A stretch of DNA of 24,870 nucleotides from an uncultured Burkholderiales bacterium (GCA_937925755.1 CALAMX010000115.1:1-24870); one strand, 5' to 3'. Shown: positions 1 through 8,841, numbered from the stretch's first letter. The notes: generated by a model from the letters alone, not told the origin. Translations and numbers: made by a program.

Positions 1-341
1 GGGGCGCCAGCATCCCGCGACGGGGTCGCATCCCCAGAAGGGGCCCCTGCTTCGCCCGTCGCGGTCGCCCTGCGGCGTCGTCGTGTCAAGCCAGACACCC
101 GCTTGAACCACCCTTCGGGCCCGTTCAACTGCGGTTTTTAGGTTTAATCATCGGAGCAGTTCCCGGAAAATTGAGGCGACAGGTTCGGGGGCGTACACTG
201 CACGCCATGCCTCCTCCAGCGCACAGTCGAATTTCGGACGGGAGTGTCGACGGACCGACGCTCGCCACGAGCTTGGCCGCTGCCGGACGCCATCCCGCCG
301 GCCCCGGCGGCAGGCGTGCCGCTTGCTTGCAGCGGTGTGCC
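1..341. other. Upstream stretch without a convincing gene
   Basis: No protein family is recognisable here. Frame 1 is open from the window edge to a TAG at 139-141, so this could be the last 46 codons of a gene cut by the edge. The residues are Pro/Ala/Arg-rich and match nothing I know. Frame 3 stays open into the pilin gene, but that upstream extension is low-complexity and is probably not translated. Confidence 0.4.
103..139 (+). terminator. Possible intrinsic terminator
   Basis: TTGAAC (103-108) and GTTCAA (123-128) form an outer stem. CCC/GGG around a TTC loop (111-119) forms the inner stem, with a mismatched internal loop between them. A run of five T lies at 135-139, six bases after the hairpin. 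It would fit the end of a plus-strand gene to the left of the window. The internal loop and the gap before the T run make it weak. Confidence 0.35.
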
Positions 342-1025
342 ATGCCGCGTGTGTTGACCGGATTCACCCTGATCGAGCTGGCCATCGTCCTGGTGGTCAT
401 CGGTCTACTGCTGGGTGGTGTGCTCAAGGGACAGGAGCTCATCGACAGCGCGCGGGTGCGTAACCTGATCTCGCAGATGGAAAGCATCAAGGCCGCCTAT
501 ATCGCCTTCCAGGACAAATACCAGGCGGCACCCGGCGACTATCCCGGGCCGCTGGCCTACGCCAACCTGGCGGGCATCCCCAACCCACAGGTGGGCGGCA
601 ACGGCGACGGAGTGGTGCAGGACACGCCGCAGGCCCGCGAAGGTCTGCTCGCCTGGGTGCATCTGTCGCATGCCAACCTCATCACCGGCCAATATCGCGC
701 CAGCGACAGCCACCCCGATCCCGCCGGCGACTGGCCGCGCAACCCCTATGGGGCCCGTCTGCAACTGCAGCACGATGCCGAGTTCGCCGGCTCGGGCGGC
801 ATGCCGCGCCTGAACCTCAAGACCGGTAACCAGATCCCGGCCAAGATCCTGGCCGAGATCGACCGCAAGATCGACGATGGGCGCGCCGACGGCGGCAATT
901 TCCGCTTCAGCCCCTACAGCGGGGGTGGCCCGTCGCCGGTGGCGGCGCGCTGCTACGACAGCCGCACGGGGCTGTGGAACGCCGCCGGGGGGGAGAGCAA
1001 TTGCGGCGCTGCCGCACTGTTCTGA
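342..1025 (+). CDS. Type IV pilin-like / pseudopilin protein
   Basis: This encodes a 227-residue class III prepilin-like protein. The short leader MPRVLTG is followed by FTLIEL, the prepilin peptidase (PilD) cleavage and N-methylation motif, with the conserved Glu at mature position 5. A hydrophobic helix of about 20 residues comes next and then a polar helix, as in pilins and type II secretion pseudopilins. Near the C-terminus two cysteines lie about 18 residues apart, which suggests a disulfide loop. The start at 342 gives a normal 7-residue leader. An in-frame ATG at 207 would add 45 low-complexity residues. No strong Shine-Dalgarno precedes either start. The gene appears isolated, with no other pilus genes in view, so its assembly system is unknown. 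It could be a minor pilin or an orphan pseudopilin. Confidence 0.8.
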   Translation: MPRVLTGFTLIELAIVLVVIGLLLGGVLKGQELIDSARVRNLISQMESIKAAYIAFQDKYQAAPGDYPGPLAYANLAGIPNPQVGGNGDGVVQDTPQAREGLLAWVHLSHANLITGQYRASDSHPDPAGDWPRNPYGARLQLQHDAEFAGSGGMPRLNLKTGNQIPAKILAEIDRKIDDGRADGGNFRFSPYSGGGPSPVAARCYDSRTGLWNAAGGESNCGAAALF

Positions 1026-1076
1026 AGGCTTGAGCGGAAGGACGATAGACGGTCGGTCAGCGCTGGCCATGACCCT

Positions 1077-1102
1077 CTGAAGCCGAGTGCCGTTGGCTTC
1101 AG
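1077..1102. terminator. Hairpin between convergent genes
   Basis: CTGAAGCC (1077-1084) and GGCTTCAG (1095-1102) form a perfect 8-bp stem with a 10-base loop between the pilin-like gene and the convergent antiporter. It overlaps the antiporter stop codon. There is no adjacent T run on either strand, so its role as a bidirectional terminator is only suggested by position. Confidence 0.35.
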
Positions 1103-3057
1103 GAAGCCAGTTGCATCTCGGCTGCCGCCAGGGCCTCCGGCGTGCCGCGCAGGACGAGGATGTCTCCGCTTTCAAGGCGTGTGTCGGGCGTCGGTTCGGT
1201 GCCGCGGATGCCGTGCCGGCGTACCGCCACCACCACGGTGCCGGTGGCCTCCAAGCCGATTTCCGTAAGCCGCCGGCCGACGGCCGGGTGGCCTTCGGTG
1301 AGGGGGATGCTGACCAGGCGTTCCTGCCCGGCCTCGCCCTCCGCGGCCTCATCGGTGAGGCCGCGGAAATAGCCGCGCAAGGCGGTATAGCGCGCCGCGC
1401 GCGTCTGCCGGATGCGCTTGAGCACGCGCGCCAGCGGGATGCCGGCCAAAAGCAGGGTTTGTGAGCCGAGCATCAAGGCCCCCTCCATCACCTCCGGCAC
1501 CACCTCGGTGGCACCGGCCTCGCGCAGGCGGTCGAGGTCGGTCTCGTCCACGGTACGTACGATCACCGGCACCTCCGGCCTGATCTGCTGGACTGCGGCG
1601 AGGGTGCGCAAGGCCGCAGGGGTGTGGGCAAAGGTGATCACCACCGCGCGGGCCCGACGTAGCCCCGCGGCGAGCAAGACCTCGGTGCGGGTCGACTCGC
1701 CGAAGACGACGTTCTCGCCAGCGGCCGCGGCGGCGCTCACCCGCTTGGGGTCGTGATCCAAGGCAATGTAGGGGACGCCCTCCGCCTCCAGGAGGCGGGC
1801 GAGGCTCTGGCCGGTGCGGCCGTAGCCGCAAAGGATCACGTGGTCATGGATGCCGAAGGAGCGCGCGGCGATCTCGTGTATGCCCACCGCCCGTCGGCTC
1901 CACTCGCGCTCGTCGAGCCGACGCGCGATACGCGGCGCGGAATGGATGAGCAGCGGGGCAGCCAGCATCGACAAGATCATCGCCGCCAGCAGATACTGAT
2001 TGAGCGTCGGTTCGATCAGCCCGTGGCGTGCGGCCACGGACAGCAGCACGAAGCCAAACTCGCCGGCTTGCGCGAGCGCCAGCCCGCTCTTGACGGCGGT
2101 CGAGCCGCTGCGCCGGAACAGCCAGACGATGGCGATGACCAGTACGAGCTTGATCAGCACCAGCAGGACCACGGCGACGAGGACCTGCGGCCAATGTTCA
2201 AGCAGAACCCCAAAGTCGAGGAGAAGGCCGATAGAGACGAAGAAGAGCCCCATCAGCACATCGCGGAAGGGGCGGATGTCGCTTTCGACCTGGTAGCGGT
2301 ATTCCGTCTCGGCAATCAGCACCCCGGCCAGAAACGCGCCCAACGCCATGGACAGCCCCGCCTGCTCGGTGACATAAGCGAGCCCCAGGGTGATCAGCAA
2401 CACGTTGAGCATGAACAGCTCGCTCGACTTGGCCTGGGCGATGACATGGAACCAGGGGCGCATGACGCGCTGGCCGATGATCAGGATCAGGGCGAGCGCC
2501 GCAATCGCCTTGACGCTGGCCAGGATGAGCGAGGCGGTGAGGTCCTGGCTGGCGGCGAGCGCCGGGATGAAGATCACCAGCGGGGCGACCGCCAGATCCT
2601 GAAACAGCAGCACACCGATGACCGATCGGCCGTGCTCGCTGTCGAGCTCGCTGCGCTCGGCCAGCAGCTTGCTGACGATGGCGGTGGAGGATAGGGCGAG
2701 GATGGCCCCGACGGCGAGCCCCGACTCAAGGGACATGCCCGCAGCCAGGCCGACACCGGTGAAGGCGAGCGTGGTCAGCACCACCTGGGCGCCCCCCATG
2801 CCGAAGACCTCCGTGCGCATGGTCCTCAGCTTGGCCAGGGAGAACTCCAGGCCGATGGAGAACATCAGGAAGACGACGCCGAACTCAGCCAGATGGGCGG
2901 CGGGCGAGTCGGCCTCGTGGGTCGGTAGCGTCAGGCCGAGGAAGGCGCCGATCAGGATGTAGGCCAGGATCGGCGGGAGCTTGAGGCGCCGGAACAAGGC
3001 CACTGCCAAAACGGCGGTGCCGAGCAGCAGGAGCACGAGTTCGAGGGTGGTGGGCAT
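1099..3057 (-). CDS. CPA2-family cation/proton antiporter with RCK domain (Kef/YbaL-like)
   Basis: This 652-residue inner-membrane protein belongs to the monovalent cation:proton antiporter-2 family. Residues ~5-380 form a Na+/H+-exchanger domain of about 12 hydrophobic segments. A cytoplasmic TrkA-N/RCK nucleotide-binding domain starts near residue 405 with the Rossmann motif GYGRTG. A TrkA-C domain occupies about 575-650. The architecture matches Kef-type K+ efflux systems, where the RCK domain gates transport in response to ligands. E. coli KefB is about 600 residues, and the extra length here is the TrkA-C module. The gene is divergent from kdsD, an arrangement often seen in betaproteobacteria. 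K+ as the transported ion is inferred from the family. No KefG-type ancillary protein is encoded nearby. Confidence 0.9.
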   Translation of the reverse strand: MPTTLELVLLLLGTAVLAVALFRRLKLPPILAYILIGAFLGLTLPTHEADSPAAHLAEFGVVFLMFSIGLEFSLAKLRTMRTEVFGMGGAQVVLTTLAFTGVGLAAGMSLESGLAVGAILALSSTAIVSKLLAERSELDSEHGRSVIGVLLFQDLAVAPLVIFIPALAASQDLTASLILASVKAIAALALILIIGQRVMRPWFHVIAQAKSSELFMLNVLLITLGLAYVTEQAGLSMALGAFLAGVLIAETEYRYQVESDIRPFRDVLMGLFFVSIGLLLDFGVLLEHWPQVLVAVVLLVLIKLVLVIAIVWLFRRSGSTAVKSGLALAQAGEFGFVLLSVAARHGLIEPTLNQYLLAAMILSMLAAPLLIHSAPRIARRLDEREWSRRAVGIHEIAARSFGIHDHVILCGYGRTGQSLARLLEAEGVPYIALDHDPKRVSAAAAAGENVVFGESTRTEVLLAAGLRRARAVVITFAHTPAALRTLAAVQQIRPEVPVIVRTVDETDLDRLREAGATEVVPEVMEGALMLGSQTLLLAGIPLARVLKRIRQTRAARYTALRGYFRGLTDEAAEGEAGQERLVSIPLTEGHPAVGRRLTEIGLEATGTVVVAVRRHGIRGTEPTPDTRLESGDILVLRGTPEALAAAEMQLAS

Positions 3058-3144
3058 GGGTGAGCCGAGGGTCCGAGCAGGGGCCGGCCCGCGCGCCGCT
3101 GCGCCAAACTGGCAGCAGGCAAGCTAGGGGCCAGGGAAAACCGC

Positions 3145-3150
3145 TATACT
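3145..3150 (+). promoter_or_regulatory. Candidate -10 box of the kdsD operon
   Basis: TATACT matches the sigma-70 -10 consensus at five of six positions and lies 11 bases before the kdsD ATG in the divergent kefB-like/kdsD spacer. No good -35 hexamer is seen at 16-18 bp upstream. If used, the mRNA would have a leader of only about five bases. Confidence 0.35.
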
Positions 3151-3161
3151 TTACCGCCATT

Positions 3162-4148
3162 ATGACATCCCCCGAGATCAGTGCCGCCGACATCCTTGCC
3201 CTCGCGCGACGCACGCTCGCCATCGAGGCCGAGGCCGTGCAGGCCCTGGCGGATCGCGTCGGAGATGCCTTCGTTGCGGCCGTCGAGTCTTTTCTCCACT
3301 GTACGGGCAGGGTCGTGGTCAGCGGCATGGGCAAGTCCGGGCACATCGCGCGCAAGATCGCGGCGACCCTGGCCAGTACGGGCACTCCTGCCTTCTTCGT
3401 GCACCCGGCCGAGGCCAGCCACGGCGACCTGGGCATGATCACGTCGCAGGATGTCGTGCTCGCCTTGTCCAACTCGGGAGAGAGCCCCGAGCTCGTCACC
3501 ATCCTGCCACCGATCAAGCGCAAGGGGGCGCGGCTCATCGCCATGACCGGCAACGCTCGTTCGACGCTTGCGCGTGAGGCCGACATCCATCTCGACGCCC
3601 AGGTCGCTCAAGAGGCCTGCCCGCACAACCTCGCCCCCACCGCCAGCACCACGGCCGCCTTGGCGCTGGGCGATGCCTTGGCGGTGGCGACCCTCTATGC
3701 CCGCGGCTTCACCGCCGAGGACTTCGCCCGCACCCACCCAGGGGGCAGCCTGGGACGGCGCCTGCTGGTGCACGTGCGCGATCTCATGCATCGGGGCGAG
3801 GCCCTACCGGTGGTGCGCGAGTCGGCCAGCCTCAAGGAGGCCTTGTTGGAGATGACGCGCAAGGGGCTCGGCATGACCGCCGTCGTCGACGAGGCGGGCC
3901 GCCTCACCGGCGTCTTCACCGACGGCGACCTACGCCGATTGCTCGACCATGACGTGGACGTGCGCAATCTGTCGATCCATGAGGTGATGACGCGCAACCC
4001 GCGCACCATTTCCGAGGACGTCCTGGCGGTGGAGGCCGCGCGCCTGATGCAAGAGGCCCGTGTCAACGGCCTGCTCGCGCTCGATGCCGAGGGGCGGCTG
4101 ACCGGCGCGCTCAACATGCACGACCTGTTGCGGGCCGGTGTGGTCTGA
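3162..4148 (+). CDS. kdsD: D-arabinose 5-phosphate isomerase
   Basis: KdsD converts D-ribulose 5-phosphate to D-arabinose 5-phosphate, the first step of Kdo synthesis for lipopolysaccharide, in the cytoplasm. The 328-residue product equals the length of E. coli KdsD. An SIS sugar-isomerase domain (about 40-175) contains GMGKSGHIARK and the NSGESPE motif. Two CBS domains follow (about 205-325). The ATG at 3162 is chosen because it gives the family length; the open frame continues upstream but the added residues are unlike the family. No clear Shine-Dalgarno precedes it. It heads a tightly packed run of ten genes and is followed after 11 bases by kdsC, the third enzyme of the same pathway. Confidence 0.95.
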   Translation: MTSPEISAADILALARRTLAIEAEAVQALADRVGDAFVAAVESFLHCTGRVVVSGMGKSGHIARKIAATLASTGTPAFFVHPAEASHGDLGMITSQDVVLALSNSGESPELVTILPPIKRKGARLIAMTGNARSTLAREADIHLDAQVAQEACPHNLAPTASTTAALALGDALAVATLYARGFTAEDFARTHPGGSLGRRLLVHVRDLMHRGEALPVVRESASLKEALLEMTRKGLGMTAVVDEAGRLTGVFTDGDLRRLLDHDVDVRNLSIHEVMTRNPRTISEDVLAVEAARLMQEARVNGLLALDAEGRLTGALNMHDLLRAGVV

Positions 4149-4159
4149 GGGAGGCGAGC

Positions 4160-4696
4160 ATGGCGGTGGACATGCAGACGATTCATCGGCGCGCCGCCGC
4201 CGTGCGCCTGATCATCTTCGACGTCGATGGCGTGCTGACCGATGGCAGCCTCTTCTATGGCGATGACGGCCAGGAGTACAAGGCCTTCAACTCGCTCGAC
4301 GGCCATGGCATCAAGATGCTGCGCGCAACCGGCGTAGAGGCAGCCATCATTACCGGTCGCACTTCCAACGTGGTGCTGCACCGGGCGAAGAATCTCAACA
4401 TCTCGCGCATCTTCCAAGGGGCCGACGACAAGCTCGCTGCCTACCAGACCCTGCTGGCGGAGACCGGGCTCACACCCGAGCAGACGGCCTACATGGGTGA
4501 CGACATCGTCGATCTACCTGTGCTCAAGCGCTGTGGTCTGGCCCTGTCGGTGCCCAGTGCGCCGGAGCTGGTGCGCCAGCAGGTCCACTATGTCACTCAG
4601 GCCCAGGCCGGCCGCGGCGCGGCACGCGAGGCCTGCGAACTGATCATGCGCGCCCAGGGCACCTGGGATGCCCAACTGGCCTTGTACGACCGATGA
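4160..4696 (+). CDS. kdsC: 3-deoxy-D-manno-octulosonate 8-phosphate phosphatase
   Basis: KdsC removes phosphate from Kdo 8-phosphate to give free Kdo in the cytoplasm. The 178-residue protein is a HAD phosphatase of the small tetrameric C0 type. The nucleophile motif DVDGVLTDG has Asp21 and Asp23. ITGR is motif II, Lys91 is the likely motif III lysine, and GDD (113-115) is motif IV. The length fits the family and there is no cap domain. A GGGAGG-like ribosome site precedes the ATG. Its TGA overlaps the lptC start in an ATGA tetranucleotide, which indicates translational coupling. Confidence 0.96.
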   Translation: MAVDMQTIHRRAAAVRLIIFDVDGVLTDGSLFYGDDGQEYKAFNSLDGHGIKMLRATGVEAAIITGRTSNVVLHRAKNLNISRIFQGADDKLAAYQTLLAETGLTPEQTAYMGDDIVDLPVLKRCGLALSVPSAPELVRQQVHYVTQAQAGRGAAREACELIMRAQGTWDAQLALYDR

Positions 4697-5262
4697 TCGC
4701 CCAATCCACCTCCTGGCTGCCGCTCACGGTGGTGGCCGTGATGGCGGCCCTGGCCTACTGGCTGAATCAGCTCGCCAGCCAGCCGTTGCCGGCTGACGAT
4801 GCGGCCTTCCGGCACACACCGGACTTGATCGTCGAAAACTTCGTCGCCACTGCCTTCGACCCCCAGGGCTACCCGCGCTATGCCCTGGCAGCGGCCAAGA
4901 TGGTCTATTACACGGATGATGAAACGACCGAGCTGACCGCGCCCCGTTTCCAGATCCAGTCCGTGCAGGCCCCAACCATCCGCGCCGAATCGGCCCGTGG
5001 TTTCGTCTCCACACAAGGCGAACACGTGCACCTGCTCGACAGGGTGCGGGTCAGCCGGGCGGCCACGGCGGAGGTGCCTGAGCTCGTCCTCACCACCGTC
5101 TATCTGCAGATCACGCCGGAGGCACAGATCATGCGCACCGACAAGCCTGTTGAGCTGCGCCAGGGGGATTCTCGCCTGACCGCCAATAGCCTGGTGTTCG
5201 ATGCCAAGGCGCGCAGTCTGGACCTCAGGGGCAACGTCCGGGGGATCTATGCAACTCGTTGA
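4693..5262 (+). CDS. lptC: LPS export ABC transporter periplasmic protein LptC
   Basis: LptC is the bitopic inner-membrane component that receives LPS from LptB2FG and passes it to LptA. The 189-residue protein has a single N-terminal membrane segment (about residues 6-27) and a periplasmic beta-jellyroll domain. A VENF...FDPQGYPRYALAA stretch is followed by a late TANSLVFDAKARSLDLRGNVRG stretch split over the last strands, both typical of the family. It overlaps kdsC by four bases and lptA by 14. The order kdsC-lptC-lptA-lptB is the classical one. The lptF and lptG permease genes are not in the window. Confidence 0.92.
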   Translation: MIAQSTSWLPLTVVAVMAALAYWLNQLASQPLPADDAAFRHTPDLIVENFVATAFDPQGYPRYALAAAKMVYYTDDETTELTAPRFQIQSVQAPTIRAESARGFVSTQGEHVHLLDRVRVSRAATAEVPELVLTTVYLQITPEAQIMRTDKPVELRQGDSRLTANSLVFDAKARSLDLRGNVRGIYATR

Positions 5263-5827
5263 TCGGCTGGCCCTGGTGGTGCTGGCACTCGTGTGCGCAA
5301 CCGTTTTCAACGTTCATGCCGAGCGTGCCGACCGCGACAAGCCTATCCAGGTCGAGGCAGACGCGGTGCGCATGGACGACCTCAAGAAGATCGCAGTCTA
5401 TGAGGGCAAGGTGATCCTTACCCAAGGAAGCCTACGCGTGCAGGCCGACCGCATCGAGGTGCGCCAGGACGCCGAGGGCTTCTTGACTGGAGTTGCCACG
5501 GGTCGACCGGTACACTTCCGCCAGCGTCTGGATGGACGCGGCGACTGGGTCGATGCCTGGGCCAATCGCGTGGAATACGACGCGCGCAAGGAACAGGTGC
5601 GGCTCATCGGCGAAGCCTACCTCAAGAAGGGCGAGGAGGAGTTACGCGGCGATCTCATCGTTTATGACGCGCGAACCGAGGTCTATCAGGCCAGCGGTGG
5701 CCTGCCGGGGCAGAAACCCGGGCGAGTGCGGGCCGTGATCCTACCCCCCCAGCGCGAGGGCGACGGCCAGAGTGGCCTGGAGGCTGCCCCCACGCGTCCC
5801 AGTGTGGGACCGGCCACCAGACCATGA
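5249..5827 (+). CDS. lptA: LPS transport periplasmic protein LptA
   Basis: LptA forms the periplasmic bridge that carries LPS from LptC to the outer-membrane LptD/LptE complex. The 192-residue product starts with a signal peptide (basic start, hydrophobic LALVVLALVCATVF, probable cleavage after VHA near residue 24). An OstA/LptA jellyroll domain follows, with the typical PIQVEAD and GKVILTQGSLRVQADRI strands. The tail after about residue 165 is Pro-rich and probably disordered. The ATG at 5249 is chosen because it puts the signal peptide at the start, although the frame is open farther upstream. It overlaps lptC by 14 bases and lptB by four. Confidence 0.93.
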   Translation: MQLVDRLALVVLALVCATVFNVHAERADRDKPIQVEADAVRMDDLKKIAVYEGKVILTQGSLRVQADRIEVRQDAEGFLTGVATGRPVHFRQRLDGRGDWVDAWANRVEYDARKEQVRLIGEAYLKKGEEELRGDLIVYDARTEVYQASGGLPGQKPGRVRAVILPPQREGDGQSGLEAAPTRPSVGPATRP

Positions 5828-6546
5828 GCGTTCTGGAGGCCACTGCCCTTAAGAAGCGTTACCGTTCGCGTCAAGTGGTGAACGACGTCTCGCTGCGGGT
5901 GGAAAGCGGCGAGGTGGTCGGTCTCCTGGGCCCGAACGGCGCCGGCAAGACGACCTGCTTCTATATGCTGGTCGGTCTAGTTCGCCCGGACAGCGGCCGC
6001 ATCCTGCTCGACGGGGTGGACATCACCCATGCCCCCGTCTACCGCCGCGCCCGCGAGGGGCTGTGCTACCTGCCGCAGGAGCCCTCCATCTTTCGCAAGC
6101 TCAACGTGGCCGAGAACATCGCTGCGGTGCTCGAGCTGCGCGGGCTCAAAGGGGCGGAACTGGAAGAACATCTCACCGATCTGCTCGAAGATCTGCATAT
6201 CACCCATCTGCGCGAGGCGCGCGCGGTGAGCCTGTCGGGTGGCGAGCGTCGGCGTGTGGAGATCGCCCGTGCGCTGGCCATCGAGCCGCGCTTCGTCCTG
6301 CTCGACGAACCGTTCGCCGGCATCGACCCGATCTCCGTGATGGACATCCAGAAGATCGTCCGCTTCCTAGTCGAGCGCGGCATTGGGGTGTTGATCACCG
6401 ACCACAACGTGCGCGAGACCTTAGGCATCTGCGATAGGGCCTACATCATCAACGAGGGCTCGGTGCTCGCGGCCGGGCGCGCGGAGGAGATCATTTATAA
6501 TGACAGTGTGCGCAAAGTCTATCTGGGAGAGCACTTCCGCCTCTAG
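5824..6546 (+). CDS. lptB: LPS export ABC transporter ATP-binding protein LptB
   Basis: LptB is the cytoplasmic ATPase that drives LPS extraction with LptF and LptG. All ABC motifs are present in the 240 residues: Walker A GPNGAGKT (36-43), Q-loop Gln85, signature LSGGE (137-141), Walker B ending in DE (161-162) and the switch His194. Length and sequence are typical of the family. It starts inside an ATGA overlap with lptA, so equal production with the rest of the bridge is likely. rpoN follows 11 bases downstream. Confidence 0.97.
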   Translation: MSVLEATALKKRYRSRQVVNDVSLRVESGEVVGLLGPNGAGKTTCFYMLVGLVRPDSGRILLDGVDITHAPVYRRAREGLCYLPQEPSIFRKLNVAENIAAVLELRGLKGAELEEHLTDLLEDLHITHLREARAVSLSGGERRRVEIARALAIEPRFVLLDEPFAGIDPISVMDIQKIVRFLVERGIGVLITDHNVRETLGICDRAYIINEGSVLAAGRAEEIIYNDSVRKVYLGEHFRL

Positions 6547-6557
6547 AAACTGGCCGG

Positions 6558-8000
6558 ATGTCCGATAATGGGGCGTATGCACAGCCGCCTCGACGCATGA
6601 AGCAAAGCCTACAGCTGAAGCTGCACCAGCAGCTCACCCTCACGCCGCAGTTGCAGCAGTCGATTCGACTCCTGCAGTTGTCCACCCTGGAGCTGGACCA
6701 GGAGATCCGACAGATGCTGCAGGAAAACCCTATGCTGGAGCGTCTGGATGAAGGCTACGCCGCGCCGGAAGAGGCGAACGGCGAGACTGTCGGCGAGGCT
6801 CGGATCGCCGTCAACGGCGAGGAAGTCTACGAAGAGATGGCCTGGGGGGAGCGTAGCTACGCCGGCGCTAGCCACGTGGACGAGGGCGACCGCGAATTCC
6901 AGCAGCCCGACACCGCCAGCGCTGGCCTGCGCCAGCACCTGCTCAACCAGCTCTCCCTCACCGTCATGCCCGAGCGGGACCGCCGCCTGGTGCGCCTGCT
7001 CATCGAGAGCTTGGATGAGGACGGCTATCTCTCGGTCGGTCTGGACGAGGTGGCGCAGATGTTGCCACGCGAGTGGGATGTCGATCCCCTTGAACTGCAG
7101 GCGGCCCTCAAGCTGCTGCAGAGCTTCGATCCGGTCGGTGTGGGCGCGCGCGATTTGAGCGAATGCCTTTGGCTACAGCTCAACGCTCTGCCCCAGGACA
7201 CCCCGCACCTCGAGGCGGCCAAGACCGTCGTACGTCACCACCTGGCCCTACTGGCGCAGCGCGAATACGGCAAGCTCAAAAAGATCCTGGACATGCCCAA
7301 CGACCGGGACTTCACCGCCATGCGCCAGTTGATCACCTCGCTCGACCCGCGACCGGGGGCGCGCTATGCGCCCGCAGACACCCACTACGTGGTGCCCGAC
7401 GTGATCGTGAAAAAGGTCAAGGGCGTGTGGCTGGCGAGCCTCAACCCGGATGCCATGCCCAAGTTGAGAATCAACCAGATGTATGCAGACATTCTGCGTC
7501 AGCATCGGGAAGAGGCGGCGAGCCTGACCTCGCAGCTCCAGGAGGCGCGTTGGCTGATCAAAAATGTGCAGCAGCGCTTCGAGACCATTTTGCGGGTGGC
7601 GCAGGCCATCGTCGACCGCCAGCGGCATTTCTTGGAATATGGGGAAGTGGCCATGCGCCCGCTCACGCTGCGCGAGATCGGCGAGGCGCTCGACTTGCAC
7701 GAGTCCACCATCTCCCGTGTGACCACGCAGAAGTATATGATGACGCCGCGGGGGATCTATGAATTCAAATACTTCTTCGGCAGCTCGATCACCACGGATG
7801 CTGGGGGTGCGACCTCCAGCACGGCGATCAAGGCCCTGATCAAGCAGTTCATCGAGGCGGAAAACCGCGCCGATCCCCTGTCCGACAGCGCCATCTCGCT
7901 AATGCTCAAACAGCAGGGCTTTGTCGTCGCGCGTAGAACCGTCGCAAAATACCGGGAGGCGATGAACATCCCACCGGCCACACAGCGCAAGTCTGTCTGA
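6558..8000 (+). CDS. rpoN: RNA polymerase sigma-54 factor
   Basis: Sigma-54 directs RNA polymerase to -24/-12 promoters that need an enhancer-binding ATPase activator. Region I is the Gln/Leu-rich start MKQSLQLKLHQQLTLTPQ with IRLLQLSTLEL. An acidic region II follows (about 55-105), then the core-binding domain. The helix-turn-helix is near LHESTISRVTTQKY, and the RpoN box ARRTVAKYRE lies at 458-467. The length of 480 residues is normal. The annotated ATG at 6558 adds 13 residues before the usual MKQSLQL start at 6597; neither has a strong ribosome site. Its place between lptB and hpf is conserved in proteobacteria. Confidence 0.97.
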   Translation: MSDNGAYAQPPRRMKQSLQLKLHQQLTLTPQLQQSIRLLQLSTLELDQEIRQMLQENPMLERLDEGYAAPEEANGETVGEARIAVNGEEVYEEMAWGERSYAGASHVDEGDREFQQPDTASAGLRQHLLNQLSLTVMPERDRRLVRLLIESLDEDGYLSVGLDEVAQMLPREWDVDPLELQAALKLLQSFDPVGVGARDLSECLWLQLNALPQDTPHLEAAKTVVRHHLALLAQREYGKLKKILDMPNDRDFTAMRQLITSLDPRPGARYAPADTHYVVPDVIVKKVKGVWLASLNPDAMPKLRINQMYADILRQHREEAASLTSQLQEARWLIKNVQQRFETILRVAQAIVDRQRHFLEYGEVAMRPLTLREIGEALDLHESTISRVTTQKYMMTPRGIYEFKYFFGSSITTDAGGATSSTAIKALIKQFIEAENRADPLSDSAISLMLKQQGFVVARRTVAKYREAMNIPPATQRKSV

Positions 8001-8027
8001 TTTTTGCTTTGATAAGGAGCCATCCAC

Positions 8028-8360
8028 ATGAACCTCAACATCACCGGTCACCATCTCGACGTTACCCCCGCCATCCGCAGCTATGTCGAGGAGAAGATCG
8101 GGCGGGTGACCCGCCATTTCGATCACGTGATCGACGTGTCCGTCGTCTTGTCGGTCGAGAAGCTGCGCCAGAAGGCGGAGGTCAACGTCCACCTGCCGGG
8201 CAAGGACATCTATGTGGAGCACGTCGACGGTGACCTGTATGCCGCCATCGACACCTTGGCCGACAAGCTGGATCGGCAGATCCTCAAGCACAAGGAAAAG
8301 ATCAGCGACGTGCATCGCGAAGCCGGCGGTCGCAAGCGACAGAGTACGGAACTGGGCTAG
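8028..8360 (+). CDS. hpf: Ribosome hibernation promoting factor, short form
   Basis: This 110-residue protein belongs to the HPF/YfiA (S30AE) family, which binds the 30S decoding centre and helps store ribosomes as 100S dimers in resting cells. It shows the N-terminal MNLNITGHHLDVTPAIRSYV pattern and the middle YVEHVDGDLYAAIDTLADKL helix. It lacks the C-terminal dimerisation domain of long HPF, so it is the short type and would normally act with RMF. A clear AAGGAG ribosome site precedes the ATG. It sits between rpoN and ptsN as in many proteobacteria. Confidence 0.95.
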   Translation: MNLNITGHHLDVTPAIRSYVEEKIGRVTRHFDHVIDVSVVLSVEKLRQKAEVNVHLPGKDIYVEHVDGDLYAAIDTLADKLDRQILKHKEKISDVHREAGGRKRQSTELG

Positions 8361-8385
8361 CATCTGGCCCCCCATGGCCTGAGCC

Positions 8386-8841
8386 ATGAATCTGATCGCC
8401 CCCCTGATCCGGCCACAGAACGTGGTCGTGGACCTGGATGCCGCCAGCAAGAAGCGCCTCTTCGAGCTGGTCGGTAAGCTATTCGAGGCCAGCGAGGGCA
8501 TTTCCGCCAGTGAGGTCTTCGACAGCCTGTTCTCGCGCGAGAAGCTGGGGTCCACCGCCCTGGGCTATGGCATTGCCATCCCGCATGGGCGCATCAAAGG
8601 GCTCAAGGATGCCGCCGGCGCCTTTGTACGACTCAAGGCGCCGATCGATTTCGACGCACCCGACAACCTGCCGGTGGACCTGGTCTTCGTCTTGTTGGCG
8701 CCCGCCACCGCCACCGATCTGCACCTGCAGATCCTCGGCGAGCTCGCGCAGATGCTCAGTGACGCCGCCTTCCGTGACAAGCTGCGCCACGCCGCGGACG
8801 CCACCGAGCTCTACAAGCTGATCGAGGCTTGGAGGCCGTGA
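8386..8841 (+). CDS. ptsN: Nitrogen-PTS phosphocarrier protein EIIA-Ntr
   Basis: PtsN is the terminal phosphoacceptor of the nitrogen phosphotransferase chain (EI-Ntr, NPr, EIIA-Ntr) and controls K+ transport, nitrogen and envelope processes by protein contacts rather than sugar uptake. The 151-residue PTS EIIA type-2 fold carries the phosphorylated His67 in GIAIPHGRI. The length is normal. The partner phosphotransferases are not in this window. The gene end overlaps the start of hprK, so the two are probably translated together. Confidence 0.95.
   Translation: MNLIAPLIRPQNVVVDLDAASKKRLFELVGKLFEASEGISASEVFDSLFSREKLGSTALGYGIAIPHGRIKGLKDAAGAFVRLKAPIDFDAPDNLPVDLVFVLLAPATATDLHLQILGELAQMLSDAAFRDKLRHAADATELYKLIEAWRP

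Noticed and set aside
1..141. Frame 1 open from the window edge to a stop at 139
   Set aside because: Only 46 codons, low complexity and no recognisable domain. It may be a gene tail but cannot be supported as a coding feature.
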